Shown here: positions 17,945 to 26,725 of the stretch, piece after piece
Layout: every line of letters begins with the position of its first letter
How positions within the stretch are numbered: position 1 is the first letter of the stretch
Source of the DNA: Methanomicrobiaceae archaeon
GTDB taxonomy: Archaea > Halobacteriota > Methanomicrobia > Methanomicrobiales > Methanomicrobiaceae
Assembly: GCA_029762625.1 (NCBI GenBank)
Contig: JARVGI010000007.1
Location: 46,365 to 110,364, forward strand
Direction: 5' to 3'
DNA: 64,000 bases
The notes under the pieces: model-generated
The model's input: the letters and a program-made list of their open reading frames with translations, nothing else
Told to the model about the DNA's origin: nothing
Database searches by the model: none
Program-made: the position numbers and the translations under genes

Positions 17945-18390
17945 GCGGCGCCCTCCGACAGGCCGTTGAGGAACTGCTTTATCGCCCCCACGAACGCCAC
18001 CCCCTCCTCCTCAGAGCGGGGGTAGGTCAGCTCGAGAATGGGGATGTCCCGGTGCCGGATCAGGAGCTTGACCAGCTCGTTGGTCCGTGCGCATCCCATG
18101 CATCCGAACGAAAAATCCGCATCGTTGATGACGATCGCCGCTTCGGCCTCCTCGATCAGCGGCCCCATAAGTGCCATCCTCCCCCGCACGCCCGAGGGCA
18201 CCTCGACCGCGGCATACCGCAGGCCCCGTTTCGGGTCGTCGGGCGTCATCTGGAGGGGGGGCGAGTCGAATCCCGGGGTCTGGATCCGCTCCCGGATCTG
18301 CAGCGCCGCACCGAGCGGCTCGTGTCCCCACCTGTCCACCATATCCGAGAGTATCAGGCTCGTCGAGGGATAAATAAACACTTTAACCAT
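17941..18390 (-). CDS. mmp5: Methanogenesis marker protein 5
   Basis: A 149-residue methanogenesis marker 5 homologue. It starts [20 protein letters not shown] and contains a central CxxC in [14 protein letters not shown], which could bind iron-sulfur or act in thiol exchange. The function is not established. It is one base from mmp6 and overlaps mmp15 by 4 bases, so it is co-transcribed with the MCR activation genes. The ATG at 18390 fits the family length. Confidence 0.9.
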   Translation of the reverse strand: MVKVFIYPSTSLILSDMVDRWGHEPLGAALQIRERIQTPGFDSPPLQMTPDDPKRGLRYAAVEVPSGVRGRMALMGPLIEEAEAAIVINDADFSFGCMGCARTNELVKLLIRHRDIPILELTYPRSEEEGVAFVGAIKQFLNGLSEGAA

Positions 18391-18391
18391 T

Positions 18392-18853
18392 TCACTTCTC
18401 CTCAGCGTCAATAATTCGTTTGAGTGTTCTGGCATCGAGCCCCGGTCCGGCGGTCCAGGGTGGTTTGACCTCCGGGTAGTCCTGCTCGTCCATCAGTTCT
18501 ATTGCGTCCAGACCGTGGGACACGAAACGGATCAGCCCGATCTCGAACTCGTGCCCGTAGTACCCGGGCCGCGCACCCCCGAGATTGGCCCGGCACCGAC
18601 GCGGGTCGCCCGGCGGAAATCCCCGGTCCTTGACAAAGATATGGTTGGGGTCCATCTCCCGGATATGCTCGATCAGGCGGTCGACCTCCCCGGGCATGCC
18701 GGTGACCTGCAGGCCGAAACAGGTCTCCTTGATCATCACGCCCTCCGAGACCTCGTAGGCCCGCGTGGCGAGCGTCTGGGGGGTGATGTCGGGCGAGTCC
18801 ACAAACACATACCGGGTGACCGTGCCCTCGTAGGTCGGGATATACTCCTTCAC
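18392..18853 (-). CDS. mmp6: Methanogenesis marker protein 6
   Basis: A 153-residue methanogenesis marker 6 homologue, starting MKEYIPTYEGTVTRYVFVDS. Conserved parts include IKETCFGLQVTGMPGEV, FVKDRGFPPGDPRRCRANLGG and the Pro-rich VKPPWTAGPGLDARTLKRI near the end. Two Cys (CFG, RRCRA) are candidates for metal or cluster contact. Function unknown beyond strict co-occurrence with MCR. Its start overlaps the mmp3 stop by 4 bases. Confidence 0.9.
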   Translation of the reverse strand: MKEYIPTYEGTVTRYVFVDSPDITPQTLATRAYEVSEGVMIKETCFGLQVTGMPGEVDRLIEHIREMDPNHIFVKDRGFPPGDPRRCRANLGGARPGYYGHEFEIGLIRFVSHGLDAIELMDEQDYPEVKPPWTAGPGLDARTLKRIIDAEEK

Positions 18854-20403
18854 GACCGTACCTCCCTGACCACGACGGTATCCCCTTCCTTGAAGTTCTC
18901 CAGCTTTTCGGGTTCGAGCAGCATGCCGAAGACGTTCGTGCCGCCGAACGGCTCCGAGGTGGGGCCGAACTCAGTGCTGGGCGCGACGCGGACGCCCACA
19001 AGGCCGCTGCTCTTGCGAGAGTCATTGGTCATGGCGAGCGTGAACGCGGGAACCTCTTCCGTGGGGAGGTTTTCGAGGTTGATCTTTCTGCCGGTTGCGA
19101 TCTTCGGCTTGAAGAGATAGACGTCCTCGAAATTGAATAAAAACGGCATGAACCCGATCCGGTGCTCTTTGAGGCCCGTGACGTCCCGGAAGATAGTGCA
19201 GGTCATGGGTGCGTGCTTATCGTCGAGGCGGATGGCGAGCACGTTTTCCGCGGGGACCGTGGCGAGGGCGGCATGCGATCCTGCGAGGACTTCAAGGGTG
19301 GTGCCGGGCTCCTGCCCCACCACGACCCGGTGGTCAACCTCCTCATCGATCTCGACGGCAACGCCGCGGGCTGCTGCGACCGATCGCGCCTCGGCGACCG
19401 TCATGCCCATGAAATCGAGGCGTTCGGGCTCGACCGCGAAGCAGAAGGCGTCCCCCTCGCGCACCAGTTTGACCAGCTCGATCCCGTGTTCGACCCTGCC
19501 GACCACCGTGTGCGCCGGGCTGCCCGGTGTATCCTGCGTATAGATATAGATGCACCCCTTTGCTTTGCCGCGTGTCCGTGCGGTGACGGTCCCTTCGAGG
19601 CGGGAGGCCTTGTTCTCCTGGGGAACAGGCGTCCCGATCAGTTTCTGGTCCATGATATGGGTGCTCGTGCTGCGCTTCACCAGGAAATACCCGTCCTCCA
19701 GCGTCATGAGCAGGTGCTCCACGCTCTCGGTGGTTGCCGTGTCGATGGCATCCGGCGAATACCCCTCGGCCACCACCCGCACGAACGAGACGATATACAT
19801 CCCGTCTTCGAGTGGCAGGCGGTCGTCCGAGGCGATGAAGGAATTGGTCTGGTCCGCCCAGCTGATCACCCGCTCGATGCGTTCCACGGCATCGCCGGGG
19901 GCCCAGCGGCCGAGCACGCCCCTGCCGCTTACCACTTTCCCGATCACCCCGCCGTCCCCCGCGGCGCCGAAATCCGCCATGTGGTCAGCTCGTGAAAAGA
20001 TCAAAAACGAACGACGCGGGTCATACCCCCCGCAGCCGACAATAAGGTCGCCTTTCGCGTACCGGAAGGGCGTCCGCGAAGGCGTGAACTGCGCAGAAAA
20101 CGGGCCGAACGATACCGCATAGCGGTCCCCCCACCCAAATGCGAGGCCCCGTTCAGCGTCTTCCGGTGAAAACAGCGCTACCAGGTCTCCTCCTTTGAGA
20201 AACGGCGTTGCTGCATCGTTGAGCTCGACCACCACCTCGCCGGCAGTGGTATAGAATTTGATATTCTTTGTCTCGGCAAGTTCCGCCTCCACCGGGCGGA
20301 CGATTGCCACGCAACACTTCTTTTTTCGGCGGGGGAGGATGTCCCCCAGTGTCGTCCCGTCCTGTATCTCCAACCTCGTTCCGTCGAGGTGGATCTCGAT
20401 CAT
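18850..20403 (-). CDS. mmp3: Methanogenesis marker protein 3
   Basis: A 517-residue methanogenesis marker 3 homologue. The N-terminus (MIEIHLDGTRLEIQDGTTLG) resembles a ubiquitin-like/ThiS fold, the middle contains peptidyl-prolyl isomerase (cyclophilin)-like sequence, and KKCCVAI places two adjacent Cys near residue 30. Mmp3 is reported as a member of the MCR activation complex in Methanococcus. It lies 9 bases after atwA. A VxARGVAVEIDEEVDHRVVV segment (about residues 340-360) looks like a PASTA-type or similar repeat; I could not assign it further. Confidence 0.9.
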   Translation of the reverse strand: MIEIHLDGTRLEIQDGTTLGDILPRRKKKCCVAIVRPVEAELAETKNIKFYTTAGEVVVELNDAATPFLKGGDLVALFSPEDAERGLAFGWGDRYAVSFGPFSAQFTPSRTPFRYAKGDLIVGCGGYDPRRSFLIFSRADHMADFGAAGDGGVIGKVVSGRGVLGRWAPGDAVERIERVISWADQTNSFIASDDRLPLEDGMYIVSFVRVVAEGYSPDAIDTATTESVEHLLMTLEDGYFLVKRSTSTHIMDQKLIGTPVPQENKASRLEGTVTARTRGKAKGCIYIYTQDTPGSPAHTVVGRVEHGIELVKLVREGDAFCFAVEPERLDFMGMTVAEARSVAAARGVAVEIDEEVDHRVVVGQEPGTTLEVLAGSHAALATVPAENVLAIRLDDKHAPMTCTIFRDVTGLKEHRIGFMPFLFNFEDVYLFKPKIATGRKINLENLPTEEVPAFTLAMTNDSRKSSGLVGVRVAPSTEFGPTSEPFGGTNVFGMLLEPEKLENFKEGDTVVVREVRS

Positions 20404-20412
20404 CTCGCCACC

Positions 20413-22023
20413 TCAGGGTTCCGGTTTTGCCATGATCTGACGCTCTTCGGCGGAGAGCGCTTCGATCACCTCTTGTGTGGGCCCGATTTTCACAATTTTT
20501 CCGCCCCGCATGAGTGCCAGGCGGTCGCAGATATCAGTCACGAAGTCCATGTCGTGGGACACGACGATAAATGTCTCGTCGATCTCCTCGCGGGCGTGCA
20601 TGATCGAGTGCTTGACGTCGATCTTCGTGATGGGGTCCATGGTGCCGGTCGGCTCGTCGAGGAGGACAATTCTCGGTTCGCGGATCAGCACCTGGGCGAG
20701 CGCCACGCGGTGCTTCTCCCCCTCGGAAAGCTGGTCGGGGCGGCGTTCAAGGATCAAATGGCTCTTTTCCTCTGAAAATCCCGCCATGCGCAGGGTGAGG
20801 ATCGCCTTGCGAATCGCCAGCTCTTTCGGGAATTCAAGGCCGATGGCATCGGTGAGGTTGTCGAGCACGGTGCGGTGGGGATAGAGATCGTATTCCTGGT
20901 GGAGCAGGCCGATATAGGCCTTGGCCCGGCCCCGGAACTGGATCCCGGGCTTGGTCATGTCGATCCATTCCTCGCCGATGCGGATGTTCATCTCCCCGCC
21001 GGTCGGCTCGATAATCCCGGCGATGATACGGGACAGGGTGGTCTTCCCGGCACCGCTCGTCCCGATGATGCCGAAGATCTCCCGTTCGGAGACATTGAAG
21101 GAGACACCGTCCACCGCCTTGATGACCCCGCGGTCCACGGAGAGATAGCGTTTGGCAACATCACGCGCGACGAGAATATTCTCCCCGAGTTCCGCTGCCT
21201 CGAACTGTTCGTAATCGCTGGCTTTTTCCATGAACGTGTCGATGATTTCGGCAGGGGATCCGATGAACTCGATTTCTCCGTCCTCGAGCAGGATGGCGCG
21301 GTCGGCAATATCTTCAATGACCTGGGAGAAGTGAGAGGTGACAATCATACCCATATTGTTATTCTCGGCCGCTTCGTTGAGGAGATCGTGGACCACCGTG
21401 GCGGTCTTGGGATCGAGGGTGCCGGTCGGCTCGTCGGCACACAGGAGGAAGGGCTCTTTTGCGAGCTGCCTCGCCAGCACGACACGCTGTTTTTCCCCGC
21501 CTGAAAGGTCACGGGCGATATGCATCATCCGGTGGGAGAGGCGGACCTCATCGAGCAGGTCTGCGGCCCGCCCCACGGCATGATCGACAGGATAGCGTAC
21601 ATCATCGAGCGCATGGAGCACGTTCTCGATGACCCGGTCGTCGCCGTAGAGCGCGAAGGTGCGCTGAAACATGATGGCCGTCCGGCGCATGATCCGCTTC
21701 TTCATCACCTCGTTGTCCGGATTCCAGAAATTGACATCAGAGGCAGTCATGGCCCCCCCGCACCGGGGACAGGCCGATCCCGCTGCGCTCTGCACATCGA
21801 TATGGTCGCAGCCCTCACACGCCGCGATATGATAGATGATCTCCCCGTTCGTGGGAGGTTCGTCAACCCCCCGTATCAGGTGCATGAGCACCGTTTTTCC
21901 CGCACCGCTCCTGCCGATAATGCCGAGGATTTCACCATCCTCCATGGTGAAATTGATATTTTTCAGCACCTCATTCCCGTTAAACGCCATACAGATATTA
22001 TTAACCGTGATCAAGGGGGCCAT
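20413..22023 (-). CDS. atwA: Methyl-coenzyme M reductase system component A2 (double ABC ATPase)
   Basis: A 536-residue soluble protein with two ABC ATPase domains. Domain 1 has Walker [11 protein letters not shown] (about residue 38) and signature LSGGEKQRV; domain 2 has Walker [11 protein letters not shown] and signature LSEGEKHRV, with Walker [10 protein letters not shown]. An insert in domain 1 has a zinc-finger-like CEGC...CPRC pair, typical of A2. It supplies ATP-dependent drive for reductive activation of the Ni(I) F430 in MCR. No membrane partner is encoded nearby, as expected. It leads the marker operon and follows a HAD gene by 53 bases. Confidence 0.96.
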   Translation of the reverse strand: MAPLITVNNICMAFNGNEVLKNINFTMEDGEILGIIGRSGAGKTVLMHLIRGVDEPPTNGEIIYHIAACEGCDHIDVQSAAGSACPRCGGAMTASDVNFWNPDNEVMKKRIMRRTAIMFQRTFALYGDDRVIENVLHALDDVRYPVDHAVGRAADLLDEVRLSHRMMHIARDLSGGEKQRVVLARQLAKEPFLLCADEPTGTLDPKTATVVHDLLNEAAENNNMGMIVTSHFSQVIEDIADRAILLEDGEIEFIGSPAEIIDTFMEKASDYEQFEAAELGENILVARDVAKRYLSVDRGVIKAVDGVSFNVSEREIFGIIGTSGAGKTTLSRIIAGIIEPTGGEMNIRIGEEWIDMTKPGIQFRGRAKAYIGLLHQEYDLYPHRTVLDNLTDAIGLEFPKELAIRKAILTLRMAGFSEEKSHLILERRPDQLSEGEKHRVALAQVLIREPRIVLLDEPTGTMDPITKIDVKHSIMHAREEIDETFIVVSHDMDFVTDICDRLALMRGGKIVKIGPTQEVIEALSAEERQIMAKPEP

Positions 22024-22076
22024 ACGTAACCTCTCATTTTTACTGTTGCATTAACACAATATTAGTCTTTATATTG

Positions 22077-22904
22077 TCACAAAGCCGATTCGGTGCCACA
22101 TTGGAGTTTTCTCACGATATCGGCCACCTCCGTCACACTTCTGACGATGTGATCCGCCGCGTCGATCAGCGCCTGCGGTTTGTTACAGGACTGCTGTTCG
22201 GAGAGAATTGCAACGTCGGCTTCCCGCAGCGCCGTCAGGTCGTTGATGCCGTCGCCGACCATGACCACGGTATCGTACTGGGACTTCAAATCCCGTACCA
22301 CCTGTGCCTTGATGGAAGGGGTGGCGACACCGTGGACATTGTCGTGCGGGATGCCGAGGTAGTCCGCCATCCGCACCAGCTTGTCCGTCCGGTCTCCGGA
22401 CGCCACATAGCTGGCGATACCCATTTTGTGCAGTTCCCTGATGGTCTCCCGCGCACCCCCGAAGGGGCGGCCGCCGGAGGTGATTGTATACTCGATCGCC
22501 TCCATCATCTGGTTGATCATGACGCCGCTTGCAAGGGCAACGACCACTTCACGCTTGCAGATCCCCCACACCCTCCGAATGCAGTCCTGCAAATCGCCGA
22601 CGCTGGCCAGCCTGTCATGGTAGAGTATTGCCGCCACGTCCTCTGCGGTGACCACCTGCCATGCGCAGGCGATCCCGAACCCGATCTGCCGGGAGGTGAG
22701 GAACTCGGAGAGCAGCTGCTCTGCGGGTGCCTCCATGACATCCATTGAGTGGAGATAGAGGGTGACCAGCGCCCGCTCCTCGCATGAATACGCGAGCGTG
22801 GTGGTTTCCACGTCCTCGATGATCTCCCCTTTCCTGATATCCTTCGCCACCCGAAAGGTGCGGAGAAGCGTTCCCGCACTGTCAAATACCACGGCAATCG
22901 ACAT
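22077..22904 (-). CDS. HAD-superfamily hydrolase related to soluble P-type-ATPase phosphatase domains
   Basis: A 275-residue HAD protein. The nucleophile motif is VVFDSAGTLLRT, the middle has YVASGDRTDKLVRMADYLGI (motif II) and the metal motif VGDGINDLTALREADVAI is of P-type ATPase style, but no membrane domain exists. Such stand-alone proteins occur widely in methanogens with unknown substrate. Here it is the first gene of the run into atwA-mmp3-6-5-15-17-7 (53-base gap, same strand), so a role in MCR assembly or cofactor handling is worth testing. It starts divergently from the R15P isomerase. Confidence 0.88.
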   Translation of the reverse strand: MSIAVVFDSAGTLLRTFRVAKDIRKGEIIEDVETTTLAYSCEERALVTLYLHSMDVMEAPAEQLLSEFLTSRQIGFGIACAWQVVTAEDVAAILYHDRLASVGDLQDCIRRVWGICKREVVVALASGVMINQMMEAIEYTITSGGRPFGGARETIRELHKMGIASYVASGDRTDKLVRMADYLGIPHDNVHGVATPSIKAQVVRDLKSQYDTVVMVGDGINDLTALREADVAILSEQQSCNKPQALIDAADHIVRSVTEVADIVRKLQCGTESAL

Positions 22905-22960
22905 AGATTCACGGCAATAATTCTATCAATTATTATATTATCACCTCCTCATTGAAGGTA
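22905..22960. promoter_or_regulatory. Divergent promoter: MCR-activation operon / AMP-salvage genes
   Basis: A 56-base A+T-rich spacer (ttctatcaattattatatta) between the divergent HAD-atwA-mmp operon and the R15P isomerase-RuBisCO pair. Both directions need TATA elements here, so initiation at the two promoters may overlap or compete. The starts are close enough for near-leaderless transcripts. Confidence 0.5.
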
Positions 22961-23923
22961 ATGTCGCTTTACGAAACCGCGGAGAAGATACGGACAATGG
23001 AAATCCGGGGGGCGGGAAAAATCGCCCGCGCCGCGGTCGAAGCACTCAAAGACCACGATCACACCGTCGCTGCGTCGTCCCTCGAAGGCTATCTGCAGGA
23101 GATGGAGCGGGCCGCGGCCACCCTCCTCGCCACGAGGCCGACAGCAGTATCGCTTCCCAATGCGCTTCATTTCGTGATGCACAGCGTCCAGGGAGCCGCC
23201 AGCCTCAACGAAGCGCGCCGTGCCCTGCACTCGCAAGCAGACGCGTTCATCGCATCATCGACGACGGCGGTCCAGCGGATCGGCGAGATCGGGGCGCGCC
23301 ACATCTCGGACGGCGATGTCCTGATGACCCACTGCAACTCGCAGGCGGCGCTCGCCTGCATCCTCGAGGCCCACCGGCAGGGCAAAGAGGTCGAGGTCTT
23401 CGCCACCGAGGTGCGCCCCCGCAACCAGGGGCTGCTGACCATCAGGGCGCTCAACGACGCCGGGATCCCCACCCACTATATCGTCGACTCCGCAGCGCGC
23501 TCCTGGATGAACGACATCGATCTCGTCATCGTAGGATCGGACGCCATCGCGGTCAACGGGGCGGTGGTCAACAAGATCGGCACCTCCCAGATCGCCCTCG
23601 CCGCCCACGAAGCCCGCACCAACCTCGTCGTGGCCGCCGAAACCTACAAGTTCGCGCCGCGGACAATTCTCGGGGAGTTGATAGAGATCGAAGAGCGGGA
23701 TCCCGGGGAGGTGCTCGCCGCGGACATCGCAGGCACTCTTCGTCACGTGACGGTCCACAACCCCGCATTCGACGTGACCCCGGCCGAATACGTCGATCTC
23801 ATCGTCACCGAGCAGGGGGCGTTCCCCCCCGAACTCGCCTATGTCATCATCAGGGAGTACCTGGGCTGGGATATCGGGGAGTTCCACAAAATATTTGAAA
23901 TCCATCACCAAGATCAGGAGTGA
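22961..23923 (+). CDS. Ribose-1,5-bisphosphate isomerase
   Basis: A 320-residue eIF2B-like isomerase converting ribose-1,5-bisphosphate to ribulose-1,5-bisphosphate in the archaeal AMP (nucleotide salvage) pathway. The catalytic Cys is in MTHCNSQAALACI and the catalytic Asp in IVGSDAIAVNGAVVNKIGT, both canonical. It lies directly upstream of RuBisCO, its product's user, with only 5 bases between. ATG at 22961 is preferred to the TTG at 22952. AMP phosphorylase, which makes the substrate, is not in this window. Confidence 0.95.
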   Translation: MSLYETAEKIRTMEIRGAGKIARAAVEALKDHDHTVAASSLEGYLQEMERAAATLLATRPTAVSLPNALHFVMHSVQGAASLNEARRALHSQADAFIASSTTAVQRIGEIGARHISDGDVLMTHCNSQAALACILEAHRQGKEVEVFATEVRPRNQGLLTIRALNDAGIPTHYIVDSAARSWMNDIDLVIVGSDAIAVNGAVVNKIGTSQIALAAHEARTNLVVAAETYKFAPRTILGELIEIEERDPGEVLAADIAGTLRHVTVHNPAFDVTPAEYVDLIVTEQGAFPPELAYVIIREYLGWDIGEFHKIFEIHHQDQE

Positions 23924-23928
23924 GTAGC

Positions 23929-25128
23929 ATGCCAGATGTGATTGCCACCTATTTCTTCATCCCCGAGCAGGGAACGAGCCCCGACGAGGCGGCGAAGGCG
24001 ATCTGCGAGGAGGAGACCACCGGCACGTGGACCGATCTTACCACCCGCACCGCCTATGTCCAGCGGCTCGACGGCAGCGTCGAGAGCGTGGACACGCGGG
24101 GAGAGGGCTATGTCGCGAAGATACATTTCCCCGCGGAGATCTTCGAGCCCGGCAATATCGCCCAGTACCTCTCCGTGGTGGCCGGAAACCTCTTCGGCCT
24201 CTCGAGCCTGTCCGCAGTCCGCCTGCTGGACATCGACCTGCCCGCCGGGCTCGTCCCCTTCAAGGGGCCGAAATTCGGCATCAGGGGAGTCAGGAAACTG
24301 ATCGGCACGACAAGGCGCCCCCACGTCGGGACCATCATCAAGCCGAAGGTGGGACTGAACCCCGAAGACACCGCTGCGGTCGCCTACGAGGCCGCAATGG
24401 GAGGAGTGGATTTCATCAAGGATGACGAGACCCTGACCAGCCAGGCATTCTGCCCCCTCGACGAACGCGTGCCGGCGGTCATGGCACGGCTCGACGAGGC
24501 GACATCGGAGACCGGCAGAACGGTGCTCTATGCGGTCAATGTCTCGGATCGGGCCGACCGTATCGTAGAGCGTGCAGAGTACGCCATCGATCTCGGGGCC
24601 AATACCCTCATGGTCGACGTGATCACCTGCGGCTTTTCCGCGCTGCAGGCGCTCGCCGAGGCCCCGGGCATCAGGGTCCCCATCCATGTCCACCGCACCA
24701 TGCATGCGGCAATGACGAGAAATCCCCACCACGGCGTGGCCATGCGGCCCATCGCCCGGATCGTGCGCATGCTGGGCGGCGACCAGTTGCATACCGGTAC
24801 GGTGAGCGGCAAGATGGAGCACAACCTGGAGGAACTCCTCGGCGATAATCGTGCGCTCACCGAAACGTCGTTCGGGATGAACGCCGCGTTCCCCGTGGCA
24901 AGCGGCGGGCTGCACCCGGGCAAGGTGCATGCCGAACTGAGCAGCCTCGGCACCAACGTGGTGCTCCAGGCGGGCGGAGGTATCCACGGGCACCCCGACG
25001 GCACGGCCGCCGGCGCCCGGGCCATGCGGCAGGCGGTGGACGCGTTCCTGGCGGGTGTGGGCTCCGAAGAATACGCACAGGACCATCCCGAACTTGCACG
25101 GGCGCTTTCAAAATGGGGATCACGCTGA
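23929..25128 (+). CDS. rbcL: Form III ribulose-1,5-bisphosphate carboxylase
   Basis: A 399-residue archaeal type III RuBisCO large subunit. The first catalytic lysine is in GTIIKPKVGL, the carbamylated lysine motif is GVDFIKDDE, and the active-site His region is HVHRTMHAAMTRNPHHG; phosphate-binding Gly residues occur in TVSGKMEHN and LQAGGGIHGHPDG. It fixes CO2 onto RuBP from AMP breakdown to give 3-phosphoglycerate. ATG at 23929 is chosen because GGAGTGAG lies just upstream; a GTG at 23920 falls inside that site. No small subunit or phosphoribulokinase is nearby, as expected for AMP-pathway use rather than the Calvin cycle. Confidence 0.96.
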   Translation: MPDVIATYFFIPEQGTSPDEAAKAICEEETTGTWTDLTTRTAYVQRLDGSVESVDTRGEGYVAKIHFPAEIFEPGNIAQYLSVVAGNLFGLSSLSAVRLLDIDLPAGLVPFKGPKFGIRGVRKLIGTTRRPHVGTIIKPKVGLNPEDTAAVAYEAAMGGVDFIKDDETLTSQAFCPLDERVPAVMARLDEATSETGRTVLYAVNVSDRADRIVERAEYAIDLGANTLMVDVITCGFSALQALAEAPGIRVPIHVHRTMHAAMTRNPHHGVAMRPIARIVRMLGGDQLHTGTVSGKMEHNLEELLGDNRALTETSFGMNAAFPVASGGLHPGKVHAELSSLGTNVVLQAGGGIHGHPDGTAAGARAMRQAVDAFLAGVGSEEYAQDHPELARALSKWGSR

Positions 25129-25224
25129 AAAACACAATCCTTATTGTATGATCAGGCTACCACCTGATAGATCATGCTACATGTGCACGCAGCCCTGCTG
25201 TGACTGCACGAGGGTTGATGCTGT
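25129..25224 (+). promoter_or_regulatory. Spacer with a hairpin between RuBisCO and dapF
   Basis: A 96-base spacer containing atcagg-ctacca-cctgat, a perfect 6-bp inverted repeat at about 25150-25167 with partial extension (atg...cat). It may be a terminator-like or mRNA-processing hairpin for the RuBisCO transcript, or part of the dapF leader. No T-run follows, so simple termination is unproven. Confidence 0.35.
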
Positions 25225-26070
25225 ATGGAAATTTATTTCACCAAATTACATGGCAACGGGAATGATTTCATTCTCATCAATGAAACGCAGGGGACAGTGA
25301 TTCCCGATGACATGAAGGCCGTATTCGCCCGCCTCTACTGCGACCGGCGCTACGGCATCGGGGCGGACGGCGTGCTGTTCCTCTCGGGGTCCGCCACGTC
25401 CCTCTTTAAGATGCGTCTCTTCCAGCCGGACGAGAGCGAAGCGGAGATGTGCGGCAACGGGATCCGCTGCCTCGGCAAGTACATCTACGATGCAGGCTTG
25501 GCCAGGGACTCCTGTACCGTGGAGACCCCGGCAGGCGAGATCACCATGGAGATGAAAAGCACCGGGGAGGGGCGGTTCAGTGCCGTGGTCTCGATGCCCA
25601 CGCCAAAATTCGACCGGGCCGAGATCCCCGCCGAGGGTGAAGGAGAATACAAAGAGAGCATCGCCGACTACGAGGTCTATGCGGTGAACGTCGGCGTCCC
25701 CCACGCCGTGGTGTTCGTCGACGAGATCGCCCATATCCCCCTCGACGAGGTGGCCCCCATCATCCGCCGCCACCCCTCGTTCCCCGAAGGGGCCAACGTG
25801 AACTTCGTCGAGATCGCCGGTGAAAACGAGCTGCGCATCAGGACGTTCGAGCGGGGCATCGAGGATGAAACCCTCTCCTGCGGCACCGGAGCGACCGCCT
25901 CGGCCGCCGTCGCCCACCACCTTGCCGAACAGGGGATGGCGCAGATGGCGCCCATCGGGACGACCGTCGAGGTGCACACCCCCGGCGGCCCGCTCACCAT
26001 CTACCTCGAGGAGGAGACGAAAATGAAAGGGCCCGCGGTGAGCGTGTTCACCGGCGTTATAACTTTTTAA
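25225..26070 (+). CDS. dapF: Diaminopimelate epimerase
   Basis: A 281-residue PLP-independent epimerase interconverting LL- and meso-diaminopimelate in lysine biosynthesis. The two catalytic cysteines are in EMCGNGIRCLGKY and LSCGTGATASA, and the substrate loop KLHGNGNDFILIN is canonical. Archaea lack peptidoglycan DAP, so its role is lysine supply. It overlaps the convergent radB gene by 14 bases at the 3' end. Clear orthologue. Confidence 0.95.
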   Translation: MEIYFTKLHGNGNDFILINETQGTVIPDDMKAVFARLYCDRRYGIGADGVLFLSGSATSLFKMRLFQPDESEAEMCGNGIRCLGKYIYDAGLARDSCTVETPAGEITMEMKSTGEGRFSAVVSMPTPKFDRAEIPAEGEGEYKESIADYEVYAVNVGVPHAVVFVDEIAHIPLDEVAPIIRRHPSFPEGANVNFVEIAGENELRIRTFERGIEDETLSCGTGATASAAVAHHLAEQGMAQMAPIGTTVEVHTPGGPLTIYLEEETKMKGPAVSVFTGVITF

Positions 26071-26725
26071 TCCCCTCTTTTACGATTTCGAACTCGAATG
26101 CTGCCTCTTCGGGCAGGGAACGGTGCTTTTCCAGCACGGCACGCCGCGAGCCGGTGCGCTTTTCAACCCGCACGATGGCCTTGGAGATGTGGCGGAGCGT
26201 GGTGCCGCCAAGCCCCTTCATGACCCCGCGGTCGATGTCCATGTACACCTGGTTGGTGACGAGCACGGGGATGTCGAAGCGTTTGGCGTAGCCCAGCAGC
26301 CTGACCATCTGGTGCCCGAGGCGGCGCTGCACCTCCCCTCCCGGCAGCATCTCGCTGCGGTAGAGGGCGGTCGCCGAATCGAGCACGATGAGCCCCGCAT
26401 GCCGGGACCGCACGATTGCCTCGCACTCCCCTATCATGATCGCCTGCCGGTCGAAGGTTTCGGGCTCGAAGAGGAAGAGCCGGTCGGCGAAGGACTCCGC
26501 GGCGTCGCCGGCGATCTGGCGGAACCGGTCGGCGGAGAAGCCCTCGGAATCGATATACACCACCGGCAGGCCCTCGCCCAGCACCGCCACGGCGGCAAGC
26601 AGGCAGAGAGTGCTCTTGCCGCATCCAGGCTCGCCGTAGACCTGGGTGATGGTCCTGCGCTCCAGCCCCCCGCCCAACAGATCGTCGAGGGCGGGCGACC
26701 CGGTGGACACACGCGACGAGTCCAT
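26057..26725 (-). CDS. radB: DNA repair and recombination protein RadB
   Basis: A 222-residue RecA-family ATPase lacking the N-terminal HhH domain of RadA, as is typical of the euryarchaeal paralogue RadB. Walker A is GEPGCGKST, and Walker B is LIVLDSATALY. RadB is thought to assist RadA loading on DNA rather than to exchange strands itself. The N-terminal STGSPALDDLLGGGL is the family signature. It is one base after larC on the same strand. Confidence 0.94.
   Translation of the reverse strand: MDSSRVSTGSPALDDLLGGGLERRTITQVYGEPGCGKSTLCLLAAVAVLGEGLPVVYIDSEGFSADRFRQIAGDAAESFADRLFLFEPETFDRQAIMIGECEAIVRSRHAGLIVLDSATALYRSEMLPGGEVQRRLGHQMVRLLGYAKRFDIPVLVTNQVYMDIDRGVMKGLGGTTLRHISKAIVRVEKRTGSRRAVLEKHRSLPEEAAFEFEIVKEGIKKL

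Noticed and set aside
23929..25128. RuBisCO as evidence for the Calvin cycle
   Set aside because: Form III sequence next to ribose-1,5-bisphosphate isomerase, with no phosphoribulokinase or small subunit, fits AMP salvage.
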